A DNA stretch of 64,000 nt from Streptomyces caelestis (GTDB lineage: Bacteria; Actinomycetota; Actinomycetes; Streptomycetales; Streptomycetaceae), in the NCBI RefSeq assembly GCF_001279005.1, contig NZ_LGCN01000051.1, positions 62,001 through 126,000 on the forward strand, given 5' to 3'. The notes beneath the pieces were generated by a model, which saw only the letters and a program-made list of their open reading frames with translations, was not told the DNA's origin and made no database searches. Below are positions 42,594 to 50,872 of this stretch, piece after piece. Each line of letters begins with the position of its first letter. Position 1 is the first letter of the stretch. Both the position numbers and the translations under genes were made by a program.

Positions 42594-43830
42594 CGCGCGT
42601 CAGTGCTCCTTCGTGGTCGCCGTCGGGGGCAGGGCGCCGCGCCGTGCGACGGCGCAGCGTGAGCAGCAGAGGGGGAAGCAGCAGACACTGGGCGGCTGCC
42701 AGCAGCCAGAACCAGCCGGTGTGTCCGGCCCGTTCGCCGAGGCCGTACAACTGCCCGCCCAGCACGCCGCTCGCGCAGGCGCCCAGGCCCGCGGCCAGCC
42801 GCTGCCGGCCGAAGACCACGGCGTCGGAGCGCGGGCTGCGGCGCAGTGCCTCCAGGTCGTTCTTGAGGAACAGCACGATGTCGCCCAGGGTGATCAGCGC
42901 GCCGCCCGCCAGCAGCGCCGTCCGGGTGCCGGCCGCCAGCACGGCCAGGCCCGCCGCCAGGCCCGTGAAGCCGGCCGCGAGGGCGAGGGCGTACGGCATG
43001 CGCCGGATCAGGCCGGACGCGAGCGGCTGTACGACGATGACCAGCGTGAAGCAGAGCAGCAGCACCACGCTGTAGAAGGCGCTGGAGGCGCGCTCGACGG
43101 CGTACACCGCCAGGAAGTGCTGGAAGTGGAAGTAGAGGTAGAAGGCCAGGGCGTTGGCGGCGAACGGCAGGAGTGCCACGCCGGCCAGGAGACCCGAGGG
43201 GGCCGTCTCCTGCGATCCGGTGGGGTGTTCCGCGGTGGTCCCCGGTAGCCGTGCGTGGCCCGCCGTGACCGCGAGGAACAGCGCCGTGACGGCCGCGAAC
43301 AGCCAGCCGGGCGACGACAGGACGAACGGCCCGGCGATCAACGGGCCCACGGCCATGCCCGCGTTGAGTGCCGCGTTGCCCGCCGACAGGAACGCCGGGC
43401 GGCGCTCGTCGTCGACGCCGTGCACCAGGTACGCCTTGTTCGCGGGCAGGTAGAGCGCGGCACCGCAGCACGTCAGGACCAGCGCCCAGATCGCCAGGGG
43501 CGGCCAGCGCAGGGCCAGCAGGAGCCCGGCGAAACCGGCGGTGCGCACGACGAGCGCCCACAGCATCGTGCGGCGCAGCCCGATCCGGTCCGCGAGGGCT
43601 CCGCCGAAGACGCCACCGGAGAACTGCACGAGCGATGCCACGGCCAGGACGACGCCGACCGTGCCGAGCCCCATCCCGAGCCGTTCGTGCAGGAACACCG
43701 ACATGAACGGCAGGACCATGAAGCTGCCGAGCGGAATGAGGAACGAGCTGAGCAGCAGGAACCGCAGCGGACGGGTGAGCGGGAACAGCGAGGCCCGCAA
43801 GCCCGGTCCCCGGATGGTGCGCTCACCCAC
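42562..43830 (-). CDS. MFS transporter
   Basis: The 422-aa protein has about 12 hydrophobic segments in two halves. A-D-R-I-G-L-R-R near residue 80 is the MFS loop 2-3 motif. GTG 43830 lies 8 nt inside the end of the ATP-grasp gene. Position and family suggest export of the compound made by the upstream kinase, PLP enzyme and ligase; import cannot be excluded. Confidence 0.85.
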   Translation of the reverse strand: MGERTIRGPGLRASLFPLTRPLRFLLLSSFLIPLGSFMVLPFMSVFLHERLGMGLGTVGVVLAVASLVQFSGGVFGGALADRIGLRRTMLWALVVRTAGFAGLLLALRWPPLAIWALVLTCCGAALYLPANKAYLVHGVDDERRPAFLSAGNAALNAGMAVGPLIAGPFVLSSPGWLFAAVTALFLAVTAGHARLPGTTAEHPTGSQETAPSGLLAGVALLPFAANALAFYLYFHFQHFLAVYAVERASSAFYSVVLLLCFTLVIVVQPLASGLIRRMPYALALAAGFTGLAAGLAVLAAGTRTALLAGGALITLGDIVLFLKNDLEALRRSPRSDAVVFGRQRLAAGLGACASGVLGGQLYGLGERAGHTGWFWLLAAAQCLLLPPLLLTLRRRTARRPAPDGDHEGALTRDDTDGRIPGR

Positions 43831-45064
43831 CGGGCGCCTCCCGGCCGGCCGGGTCGGTGCGTACCCGCAGGGCGCCCGCGGCGGCCACCGCGCGGTGGGT
43901 GGCGAGTTCGGCGGTCTCCGCCTCGGCGTACACGATGCCCGCGTATCCACGGCTGTCGTCCAGGTGCTCGATGAGGTCGCCGGCCTGCTTGACCGGGTAC
44001 CAGGCGGGCGTTCCCGGCATGTCGGTGAGCCGGTCGAGCCCGGCGACCCCGGTGAACACGCCGGGTGCGGCCGGATAGCCCAGAACGAAGGCGACGGCCG
44101 GGCCGCCGGGCAGAGCCGCGTCCATGAGACGGGGGCGGCGGCCGAGCGCGGCCTCGACCATCGCCTCGTACACGTTGACGCCGAGCGCCCGGCACATGCC
44201 CTCCCCGACCAGGGCGCCCCCTATGCGGGGATTGACCTCCACCACCTCCGGGCCGTCGGCGGTCAGGACGAACTCCACGTGTGCGAACCGGTCGGTGTAG
44301 CCGATGGCGGCGAGCACCCGGTCGAGCCAGCGCTCCAGCGATGTCCGCTGCGGGCCCGGGAAGGCGACGGGGAAGGCGGTGATCTCCTCCCGGAAGTGCG
44401 GCTCCGGCGACATGAGCCGGCTGGAGACGCCCAGCAGCCGGGTGCGGCCGTCCCAGGTGAGCGTCTCGGCGCTGTACACCGGGCCGCTGAAATAGGGCTC
44501 GGCGAACAACCGCCCCTTCAGGTCCCGACCGGACGCCTCCGCCAGCGCCGCGTCGAGTTCGCCCTCGTCACGGACCAGCCACACGTTCTGGCTCCCGGTG
44601 CCCGCCGTGTCCTTGAGCACGAGCGGCAGTCCCGCCTCCTTGAGCAGCGGCCCGCGTGCCTCGCGGTCCGGCTCGGCGTTTTCGACGGCCCTTGCGCGGG
44701 TGAGGCCCGCGTCGTGCAGCCGGTTGCGTACGGCGGCCTTGTCCCGGGTCAGCCGCAGGACGGCCGGATCGAGACCGGGCAGGCCGAGGCGTTCGGTGAG
44801 GGCGGCGCCGGCCAGGGTCCAGGTGTCGGTGGAACTGATCAGACCGCGCAGCCCCGGGACGCGCCGGAGCAGGCCGGCGGTTCGTTCCACGTCGAAGGTG
44901 TCGGTCACGACGACGTCGAGGGCGCCGGCGGGAAGCCGGTCCAGTTCGTAGGCGTAGTAGGCGGGGTCCCGGGTGAGGAGCAGCAGGCGCTCGCCGAGCC
45001 GGTCGGCGGCGCGGACCAGATGGCCGAGGCCGAAGGTCAGTGACTCCAGGCAGGCCACGGTCAT
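43823..45064 (-). CDS. ATP-grasp domain ligase
   Basis: The 413-aa protein has a preATP-grasp N-terminal domain and an ATP-grasp core with P-L-V-L-K-D-T-A-G-T-G-S near residue 150, F-A-E-P-Y near 190 and the metal site V-E-V-N-P-R-I-G-G near 277. Such enzymes form amide bonds by activating a carboxylate as acyl phosphate, as in BacD-type amino acid ligases and in several metallophore and dipeptide pathways. It overlaps genes on both sides. The product is unknown. Confidence 0.85.
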   Translation of the reverse strand: MTVACLESLTFGLGHLVRAADRLGERLLLLTRDPAYYAYELDRLPAGALDVVVTDTFDVERTAGLLRRVPGLRGLISSTDTWTLAGAALTERLGLPGLDPAVLRLTRDKAAVRNRLHDAGLTRARAVENAEPDREARGPLLKEAGLPLVLKDTAGTGSQNVWLVRDEGELDAALAEASGRDLKGRLFAEPYFSGPVYSAETLTWDGRTRLLGVSSRLMSPEPHFREEITAFPVAFPGPQRTSLERWLDRVLAAIGYTDRFAHVEFVLTADGPEVVEVNPRIGGALVGEGMCRALGVNVYEAMVEAALGRRPRLMDAALPGGPAVAFVLGYPAAPGVFTGVAGLDRLTDMPGTPAWYPVKQAGDLIEHLDDSRGYAGIVYAEAETAELATHRAVAAAGALRVRTDPAGREAPGG

Positions 45065-46083
45065 GCCGCCCGCTCCTTCCCGTGGGCCGGGCAGGGAGCG
45101 CGCTGCCACGTCATCCTCGACCAGGGCATGGTCATCTCCTCCGGAGTGCGGACCTCGAGGGGTTTCAGCGCGGCCGGGTCCAGGGCCTCGGCGTGCCGGG
45201 CGAACACACGCTCCACGTAGCGGTGTCCGGTGTCGGCCCCTATCACCAGGTGCAGTCGGTCGGGGTGACGGCGGGCCTCGTACGCCGCCGTCAGGTAGCC
45301 GGCTCCGGTGGACAGCCCGGCGAACACCGCGTGCCCGCGCAACAGGGCGACGGCACCGGACATGGCGTGGGTGAAGTCCAGCCAGTGCACGGTGTCGTAG
45401 AGATGGTGGCGGACGTTGTCGAAGACGATCGACGAGCCGATGCCGGCGATGATCGCCTCGGGATCGTGATGGTCCTGGCTGCCGAAGGTGACGCTGCCGA
45501 AGGGCTGGACGCCGACCAGACGCACCGAGGGGTCCGCAACGCGCAGGCGCTCCACGATGCCGCCGGTCGAGGCTCCGGAACCCACCCCGCCGACGACGGT
45601 CAGCGGTGCGGCCGGGAACTCCGCCGCGATCCGGTCGGCGACCTCTCGGTAGCCGAGGTAGTGGACGTCGTCGTGGTACTGGCGCATCCAGTGGTGGCCG
45701 GGATGCTCGGCGAGTATCTCGCGCACTCGTCGCACCCTCAGTTCCTGGTCGAGTTCGAGGTTCCGCGACGGTCCGACCTGTTCCACCGCGGCGCCGAGGA
45801 TCTCCAGCTGGGCGAGGGTGGTGGCGTCGACGGTGGTGGACGCGACGATGTGGCACCGCATGCCGTACCGGTGGCAGGCCAGTGCGAGGGCGTAGGCGTA
45901 GATGCCGCTGGAGCTGTCGATCAGGGTCTGGCCCGGACGGACCGTGCCCCGCTCCAGCAGGTGACGGACGGCGGCCAGGGCCGAGTAGATCTTCATCGAC
46001 TCGAACCGCAGCAGGACCAGGCCGTCGGTGAGCCGGACGAGGTCCGGGACTTTCAGGGCGTCGGCGATGTGGGGGTGGATCAC
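45061..46083 (-). CDS. SbnA/cysteine synthase-like PLP-dependent enzyme
   Basis: The 340-aa fold-type II PLP enzyme has the lysine in F-E-S-M-K-I-Y-S-A near residue 34, D-S-S-S-G-I-Y-A near 60 and the phosphate loop G-G-V-G-S-G-A-S-T-G-G near 165. The usual P-T-G-S-F-K-D-R motif is altered, so the substrate probably is not O-acetylserine. SbnA-type relatives use O-phosphoserine, and here a GHMP kinase that could make an O-phospho-amino acid is encoded just upstream. GTG 46083 follows AGGAGG and overlaps the kinase stop by 4 nt. Confidence 0.82.
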   Translation of the reverse strand: MIHPHIADALKVPDLVRLTDGLVLLRFESMKIYSALAAVRHLLERGTVRPGQTLIDSSSGIYAYALALACHRYGMRCHIVASTTVDATTLAQLEILGAAVEQVGPSRNLELDQELRVRRVREILAEHPGHHWMRQYHDDVHYLGYREVADRIAAEFPAAPLTVVGGVGSGASTGGIVERLRVADPSVRLVGVQPFGSVTFGSQDHHDPEAIIAGIGSSIVFDNVRHHLYDTVHWLDFTHAMSGAVALLRGHAVFAGLSTGAGYLTAAYEARRHPDRLHLVIGADTGHRYVERVFARHAEALDPAALKPLEVRTPEEMTMPWSRMTWQRAPCPAHGKERAA

Positions 46084-47066
46084 CCGTAGCCTCCTCGGGC
46101 GAAGGTGCACTGGTGGCCGAGCGAGTGGAAGAACGCGGAGAGTTCGGACTTGACCTCGGCTCGCGGGCGTGAGGCGAAGAGATAGCCGGCCAGGCAGCCG
46201 GTGTGGGCGACGAAGACGCCGTCGGCGCCGAACCGCTCACGGTGGGCGTGCAGGCTGCCGAAGGTCGCCTTGGGCAGCACCTCCTGGGACAACGCGGCGC
46301 TGACCGTCGCGGCACGGGCGACGGCGGCCGGGTCTCCCGAGTCGAAGCCCTTCACCAGATCGGTCAGGCACCGTCGGTACTCCTCGCCGCGGCGCCGGTA
46401 GTGGTCCAGCAGCAGGGGAGTGACGGCGGCGGTGTCCACCGTGCCGGGTTCCGTGACGAAGGCGGTGTGGAAGCCGACGTCCGGGCCCAGTCGCCGCACC
46501 ACCCGGTGCCGGCCGCTGAGATACAGGGCGAACTCGTCGAGGAAGACGCTGTCGGCGCGCTCGATGCCGGCCAGGACGCCGAGGACCACGTCCGTGTCGT
46601 ACGGCAGGGAGAAGACGCGGAACAGACAGCGCAGCGTCGCCACGATGTCCGCCGTGGAACTGGCCATGCCCACGCCCACCGGCAGTTCGGAGTGGGTGCG
46701 CCAGTCGCCCGGGGGCAGGGCGAGGCCGTAGTGGTCCAGGAAGAGCCGGGCCGCCTGCACCGACTTCTCTCCGAGCGGCGGCGTGTGCGGTGGAGGACCG
46801 GCCGCCGTCCTCGGAGTGAAGTACACCCAGGAGTGGCGGTCCACGGGGAAGGACACCACCGCGATCTCAGGCTCGGCGCCCGGTCCCAACGGGCCCTGGT
46901 ACAGCTCGCCCAGAGTGCCGTGGCAGACACCGGACACCGTGCCGCCGGACACGTCCGGCTCCTGGAGGACGCCCGCGACGGGTCCGGGCACCGCCGGCTC
47001 CGGTCCGTCGGACGACACGCCGACCCGGGGCCGGCACGGCCGACACGAACCGTCCGGGTTCCGCAC
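46080..47066 (-). CDS. GHMP kinase, PduX/threonine kinase-like
   Basis: The 328-aa protein has the PduX-like start H-G-T-L-G-E-L-Y-Q-G near residue 50, the GHMP ATP loop L-P-V-G-V-G-M-A-S-S-T near 128 and a C-terminal motif around T-G-C-L-A-G. PduX makes L-threonine-O-3-phosphate for the aminopropanol arm of cobalamin, so B12 control would be natural. However, the partners here (SbnA-like enzyme, ATP-grasp ligase, exporter) point to another use of the phospho-amino acid. GTG 47066 follows GGAGGAGG. It heads a five-gene overlapping operon behind a cobalamin riboswitch. Confidence 0.82.
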   Translation of the reverse strand: MRNPDGSCRPCRPRVGVSSDGPEPAVPGPVAGVLQEPDVSGGTVSGVCHGTLGELYQGPLGPGAEPEIAVVSFPVDRHSWVYFTPRTAAGPPPHTPPLGEKSVQAARLFLDHYGLALPPGDWRTHSELPVGVGMASSTADIVATLRCLFRVFSLPYDTDVVLGVLAGIERADSVFLDEFALYLSGRHRVVRRLGPDVGFHTAFVTEPGTVDTAAVTPLLLDHYRRRGEEYRRCLTDLVKGFDSGDPAAVARAATVSAALSQEVLPKATFGSLHAHRERFGADGVFVAHTGCLAGYLFASRPRAEVKSELSAFFHSLGHQCTFARGGYG

Positions 47067-47202
47067 GCCGTCCTCCTCCGTCCAGGTCCTTGAACACCGA
47101 CGGGGACGGAGGCGCGGTCACACGCACGACGTACGACGTACGACCGACCGTACCGCCGACCCAGTCCACGAGGTCACGTGCACAGCCCGCGCGGGACGCG
47201 GG

Positions 47203-47395
47203 CGCAGTGGCAGGTCTTCGGACTCGCGGGCACGTCCGCCGACAACACGACGGATACCTACCGGCCGTCTCTTCCCCGGCCCTGACGCGGGCCCAGTGAC
47301 ATCGACGGCTCTCGTTCCCACTCACCGCTGCGGGACAGCCCCGGATTCGCACCGGGTTCCCTCTTGCGTCGCGCCACCGGGCGTCCGGGCGGACG
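47203..47395 (-). promoter_or_regulatory. cobalamin riboswitch upstream of the GHMP-kinase operon
   Basis: On the minus strand: GGAACCCGGTGCGAATCC, GGGCTGTCCCGCAGCGGTGAG, GTCACTGGGC and a textbook B12 box GAGTCCGAAGACCTGCCACT. The aptamer ends about 140 nt before the kinase GTG. Confidence 0.93.
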
Positions 47396-47632
47396 GGAGG
47401 CGCGAACCGACTGCGTGCATCAGAGTAGAGGCGCTCGTATTCCCGCGACAGTGGTGCTTCGGCGGTTGTCCTGAATGTGGAGGGGAGGCGGAAACCAGGT
47501 GTGCCCCGTGTGGTTCCCCCGGCGGTTATGGCCGGTTAACGCCTCTGGGGATCGCTGCCCCGTCGGCCAGACTTGTCGTCTCACGCCACATGCGCACCGC
47601 TGTTGCGGTGGCCCGTGCCCGGGAGGCCCCTG

Positions 47633-48619
47633 ATGACGTCGGAGACGAGGCCGGACGAGGACGGGGCGGTGGCCCCGCTGGGACGGCGACGGCCTCCCGG
47701 CGACCGCGTCGCGCTGCGCGGCGATCTGCGCTCCGCCCTGCCCGACGCCGGCGCGGCGGTGGTGGTCACGGCGCTCGTGTTCGCCCTGCTGTGGGCGCGC
47801 ATGGAGTCGGGTGCTTCGGACACGGTCGCGGTCATGCCGTTCATGGACGATGCCGGCACCTACTGGATGTACCTGCTCAGTCAGGCGTTCGGCTGGTCGG
47901 GGCTGCTGTGGGCGTGGGGCACGGTCGTGCTCGGCCTGCTGCTGTCGGGGCCGCGTCCCGCCCGGCTGCCGGTCTCCCGGCAGGTGCTGGAGCGCTGGCA
48001 CCGCACCACGAGCCTGACGACGATGGCGCTGATGTTCGCGCACGCGCTGATGTTCGCCGCCGAACTCGTGCGCTACGAGACGAAGGTGGACTGGGCCGAG
48101 CGGTTGTGGGTGGCCTTCGCGGACACCTTCGTGCCGGGCTGGTACGACTCCGGCACCGGCGAGATCGCCATCCCGATCGGGCAGGGCGCCCTGTACCTGG
48201 CGATTCCGCTGGGGCTGCTGTTCTACGTCCGGCACCGCATCGGAGCGAACGCCTGGCGCCGGCTGCACCGGTTCGTGATCGTCGTCTATGCGCTGAGCGT
48301 GTGGCACACGCTGCTGTACGGAACCAACGTCTGGTACGGGGAGTGGCCGCGCACCGTCCTGTGGCTGCTGCAGCTGCCGGTCGCGGTGCTGCTGTCGCTC
48401 CGTCTGTGGAGACCGGCCCGGCGGGCCGAACGGCTGGGCTCCCCGGGCGGGCACGAGGGCGCGGCCCGGCCGGGGTGGTGGGTGCGGGCGGCCGGACGGG
48501 TCGCCGTCGCAGCCGTCGTCGTCGGGCTGCTCGTCGTGGTGGTGTCGGGCCGTGACGGCGGACGGGACCGCCCGGCCCATCCGCCCGCCACGGCCCCCCA
48601 CGCCCAGGAGACGGACTGA
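47633..48619 (+). CDS. ferric reductase-like transmembrane protein
   Basis: The 328-aa protein has about 6-7 hydrophobic segments with paired histidines in R-W-H-R-T-T-S near residue 121 and R-R-L-H-R-F near 210, expected to bind b-type heme as in the ferric reductase/NADPH-oxidase membrane domain. No FAD or NAD domain is attached, so electrons must come from a partner. ATG 47633 follows GGGAGG; the 20 upstream in-frame residues lack family character. It lies divergent from one riboswitch operon and just before another riboswitch, so it may aid metal reduction. Confidence 0.78.
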   Translation: MTSETRPDEDGAVAPLGRRRPPGDRVALRGDLRSALPDAGAAVVVTALVFALLWARMESGASDTVAVMPFMDDAGTYWMYLLSQAFGWSGLLWAWGTVVLGLLLSGPRPARLPVSRQVLERWHRTTSLTTMALMFAHALMFAAELVRYETKVDWAERLWVAFADTFVPGWYDSGTGEIAIPIGQGALYLAIPLGLLFYVRHRIGANAWRRLHRFVIVVYALSVWHTLLYGTNVWYGEWPRTVLWLLQLPVAVLLSLRLWRPARRAERLGSPGGHEGAARPGWWVRAAGRVAVAAVVVGLLVVVVSGRDGGRDRPAHPPATAPHAQETD

Positions 48620-48659
48620 CGGCCGGCAGCGGGCGGGCCGGACGGCGTCCCGGAATGGG

Positions 48660-48822
48660 ATGATGGCCGACGACAGGGCGACGGCGGAACGAGGAAGCCG
48701 GTGTGAATCCGGCGCGGTCCCGCCACTGTGATCGGCGAGCGATTCCCGACAGGCCACTGCCCGAGGATGGGTGGGAAGGCCGGGAGGAGCATCGACCCGA
48801 GAGCCAGGAGACTCACGCGGTC
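48660..48822 (+). promoter_or_regulatory. cobalamin riboswitch upstream of the (2Fe-2S) protein gene
   Basis: On the plus strand: GGAAGCCGGTGTGAATCC, GGTCCCGCCACTGTGA, GGCCACTGCCC, GGGAAGGC and GAGAGCCAGGAGACTCACGC, the ordered blocks of the cobalamin aptamer. The ribosome site of the small downstream gene lies about 35-45 nt later. Confidence 0.92.
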
Positions 48823-48876
48823 GCCTCCTCGACGGACCACCGGGGCGGATCTCCCCGGAGAGAGGGACGGCACCGC

Positions 48877-49281
48877 ATGCCCGCAACGCCGACCGGACGA
48901 ACGACTCACGACGCGAGGACCGAAGCGGCGGCCGGCCCCGTGCCGTGCCGCATCGTCGTGTGCCGCGACTGCTGCTGCGGCAGCCCCAAGGTGACCGGCG
49001 TCGACCACGCGGCCCAGACCGAACGCCTGCGCGCCGCGGCACCGGTACGCGTCTCCGACTGTCTCGACGTCTGCGACCAGGCCAACGTCATCGTCGTGCA
49101 GCCTTCCGCCGAAGGCCGCGCCGCCGGTGCCCGGCCCGTCTGGCTCGGACTGGTCAACGACCCGGACGCGACCGAGGACATCGCCGCCTGGGCACGCGCG
49201 GGCGGACCGGGCGTGGCACCTTCGCCGGACATTCTCGACCTGTACGCCATCACGCCGCCACGACGGCGTCCGGCCTCCTGA
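48877..49281 (+). CDS. (2Fe-2S) ferredoxin-domain protein, B12-riboswitch controlled
   Basis: The 134-aa thioredoxin-like ferredoxin has the cysteine motifs V-C-R-D-C-C-C-G near residue 28 and S-D-C-L-D-V-C near 61, with W-L-G in the second half. Related small proteins accompany cobalamin synthesis or cobalt uptake genes in actinobacteria and may supply electrons, for example for cobalt reduction. Here no cob gene is next to it, because the following sequence is a restriction-modification relic. ATG 48877 follows GAGAGAGGGA. Confidence 0.8.
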   Translation: MPATPTGRTTHDARTEAAAGPVPCRIVVCRDCCCGSPKVTGVDHAAQTERLRAAAPVRVSDCLDVCDQANVIVVQPSAEGRAAGARPVWLGLVNDPDATEDIAAWARAGGPGVAPSPDILDLYAITPPRRRPAS

Positions 49282-49344
49282 CCGTACGGACGGAGAGCCG
49301 GAGGAAGGACAGGAAGGCGAGGATCGGGCCCTGGCCGTTCGGGT

Positions 49345-49905
49345 TGCCCTCGGTGGTGCAGCGTCCGACGCCCGACTGTCTCGCACCCCGCAGGTAGGAC
49401 GGATCGCCGATGGCCACCATGACCTTCTCGTCCGCCTTGATCTTGTTCGCCGTTCGGCGGTGGCGGGCGATCGCCTCATGCATGAAGCCCAGGTGGTGCT
49501 CGAAGGCGGGATCGTCGAGTGTGTCGGCCACCAGAAGCCTCGGCGGGCGGCGCGTGATGTCGGCGTCGTGGGACCGGAAGGCGTGGTGCACACGGAGTTC
49601 GGCGACTGCGTACGGCCCTGTCTGTTTCTCCCACCCGACCAGTCGGCCCGACAGCTCCCGGAGGAGCCCGGACTTGAGCGTGCTGCCGTACTTCAGTGAC
49701 AGGGACTTGGCGACGTGATCGATGATGCTGATGAGGAAGGTTCCGGTGCCCATGACCGGATCGACGACGGTGACGTCCTCGCTTCCGTAGCCGTCCTCCT
49801 GGCCGAGCCGGTTACGCAGCACCTCGTCGGTGAAGCCGACCATGAAGCGGACGACCTCGCCGGCCGTGCAGCAAGTACCCGTCCGCCGTCGCAGTTCCGC
49901 GTGGC
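49345..49905 (-). pseudogene. fragment of a type ISP restriction-modification enzyme
   Basis: About 185 codons cover the N6-adenine methylase core: [24 protein letters not shown] (SAM motif), [12 protein letters not shown] and E-V. The catalytic N-P-P-Y has become D-P-S-Y, and the helicase/nuclease and target-recognition parts are missing. It is fused at its 5' side to a truncated tetR gene. It is not functional. Confidence 0.8.
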
Positions 49906-49972
49906 GGGAGATCAGCAAAGCCGCCACCGAGGTCGGCCGGGACGTCACCCCGCACCTGCAGAGCCGGCCGCG

Positions 49973-50125
49973 CTACGCAGACCCGATGCTCACTCCCGCA
50001 CGTGCCGCGACCGCTCGAACGCTCAGCTTCGCCGCCATGTCTTCGGCGATCATCTCAGCTGCGGCCTGCAAGACCCTCTCGCGCGTTCCCGTGCCCTGCT
50101 CTTCTCCTGCTCCTCGGCCCTTCAC
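49973..50125 (-). pseudogene. truncated TetR family regulator
   Basis: Fifty codons encode only the TetR DNA-binding start: R-E-R-V-L-Q-A-A-A-E-M-I-A near residue 15 and L-S-V-R-A-V-A-A-R-A-G-V-S-I-G-S-A, which ends in a TAG where the family continues Y-R/Y-x-Y-F. The ligand domain is replaced by the restriction-modification fragment. Its two operator-like palindromes remain intact upstream. Confidence 0.78.
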
Positions 50126-50133
50126 GGGACCAC

Positions 50134-50172
50134 TAGTACAGTGTGCTAGCGTCTTACTGGCACGGTGTACTA
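50134..50172. promoter_or_regulatory. paired TetR-type operators
   Basis: TAGTACAGTGTGCTA at 50134-50148 and, inverted, TAGTACACCGTGCCA at 50158-50172, each close to a TAGnACA-n-TGTnCTA palindrome. Together they form an 11-bp outer inverted repeat CCACTAGTACA (50130-50140 with 50166-50176). They lie between the truncated tetR and the broken membrane-protein gene. Confidence 0.65.
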
Positions 50173-50208
50173 GTGGCGTCGCGGCCGACGGCTGAAGGGT
50201 GCGGGTAC

Positions 50209-50852
50209 ATGTCATTAAGGCGACGGATGGCGTCGCAACGTCTGATGCCAGGAGACGGAGGGGGACTACGGCCGTTGCGCTGGTGGCAACTATCCCTGCG
50301 CTCGCTGTTCTGGCTGCATCCGGACACTGCCGACGGCCACACCCGGACGTACGCCGTCGGCGTGCGGCACTGGGCGCGGCTGGACGACGGCAAGATCCGA
50401 GCGCGCCTGTTCCAGGACGCAAGACATGTGGCCGAGGCGAAACCGCCTGCGGTCTTCCCGATCGAAGGCGGCGTCATCGAGGTGGCGACGAGCAACTTCG
50501 GCAAGCGCTGCCGTCACTGCCCCACGGCCGGACAACCGCATCAGCTCACTCCCGTCCGGCCTCGGCCGAGGGACGGCGAGCCCGCCTCGGCGCCGACCAC
50601 CCGACGCTGAGCAGGGGGATCAGCGTCGTCTCGGTGCCGCTGCTTCTGATCGGCGTGGGCCTGAACCTGCTGCAGCTCGCCGAACCCCTCTCAGAAATCC
50701 CACAGGCCGCGGAGAGGGGCGGGACGTTCGAAGCGCCCGTCCGCTTGCCGCTGTGACTGAACATCACCCTGGGCGCCGGAGCCGTCCTGGCAAGCATGGA
50801 GCGCGCCCTCCGGCTGCGGTACTCCTCACTGCTCGACGCCGCCGGCCGCTGA
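50209..50852 (+). pseudogene. broken gene for a membrane-anchored hypothetical protein
   Basis: ATG 50209 opens M-S-L-R-R-R-M-A-S-Q-R-L-M-P-G-D and continues through R-W-W-Q-L-S-L-R-S-L-F-W-L and P-A-V-F-P-I-E-G-G-V-I-E-V-A-T. A frameshift near 50550 moves the rest (S-R-G-I-S-V-V-S-V-P-L-L-L-I-G-V-G-L-N) to another frame. A TGA after V-R-L-P-L interrupts it before the end L-N-I-T-L-G-A-G-A-V-L. It looks like a Streptomyces membrane protein family of unknown function that is repressed by a divergent TetR; both partners are dead here. Confidence 0.65.
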
Positions 50853-50872
50853 TCCGTCCACGAGAAAGGCAC

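Noticed and set aside
43823..46315. 830-codon minus-strand frame suggesting a larger ATP-grasp protein
   Set aside because: The part upstream of 45064 is the out-of-frame shadow of the PLP enzyme gene, which has its own ribosome site and motifs.
49345..49905. Functional phage-defence methylase
   Set aside because: The catalytic N-P-P-Y is altered to D-P-S-Y and most of the enzyme, including nuclease and recognition parts, is missing.
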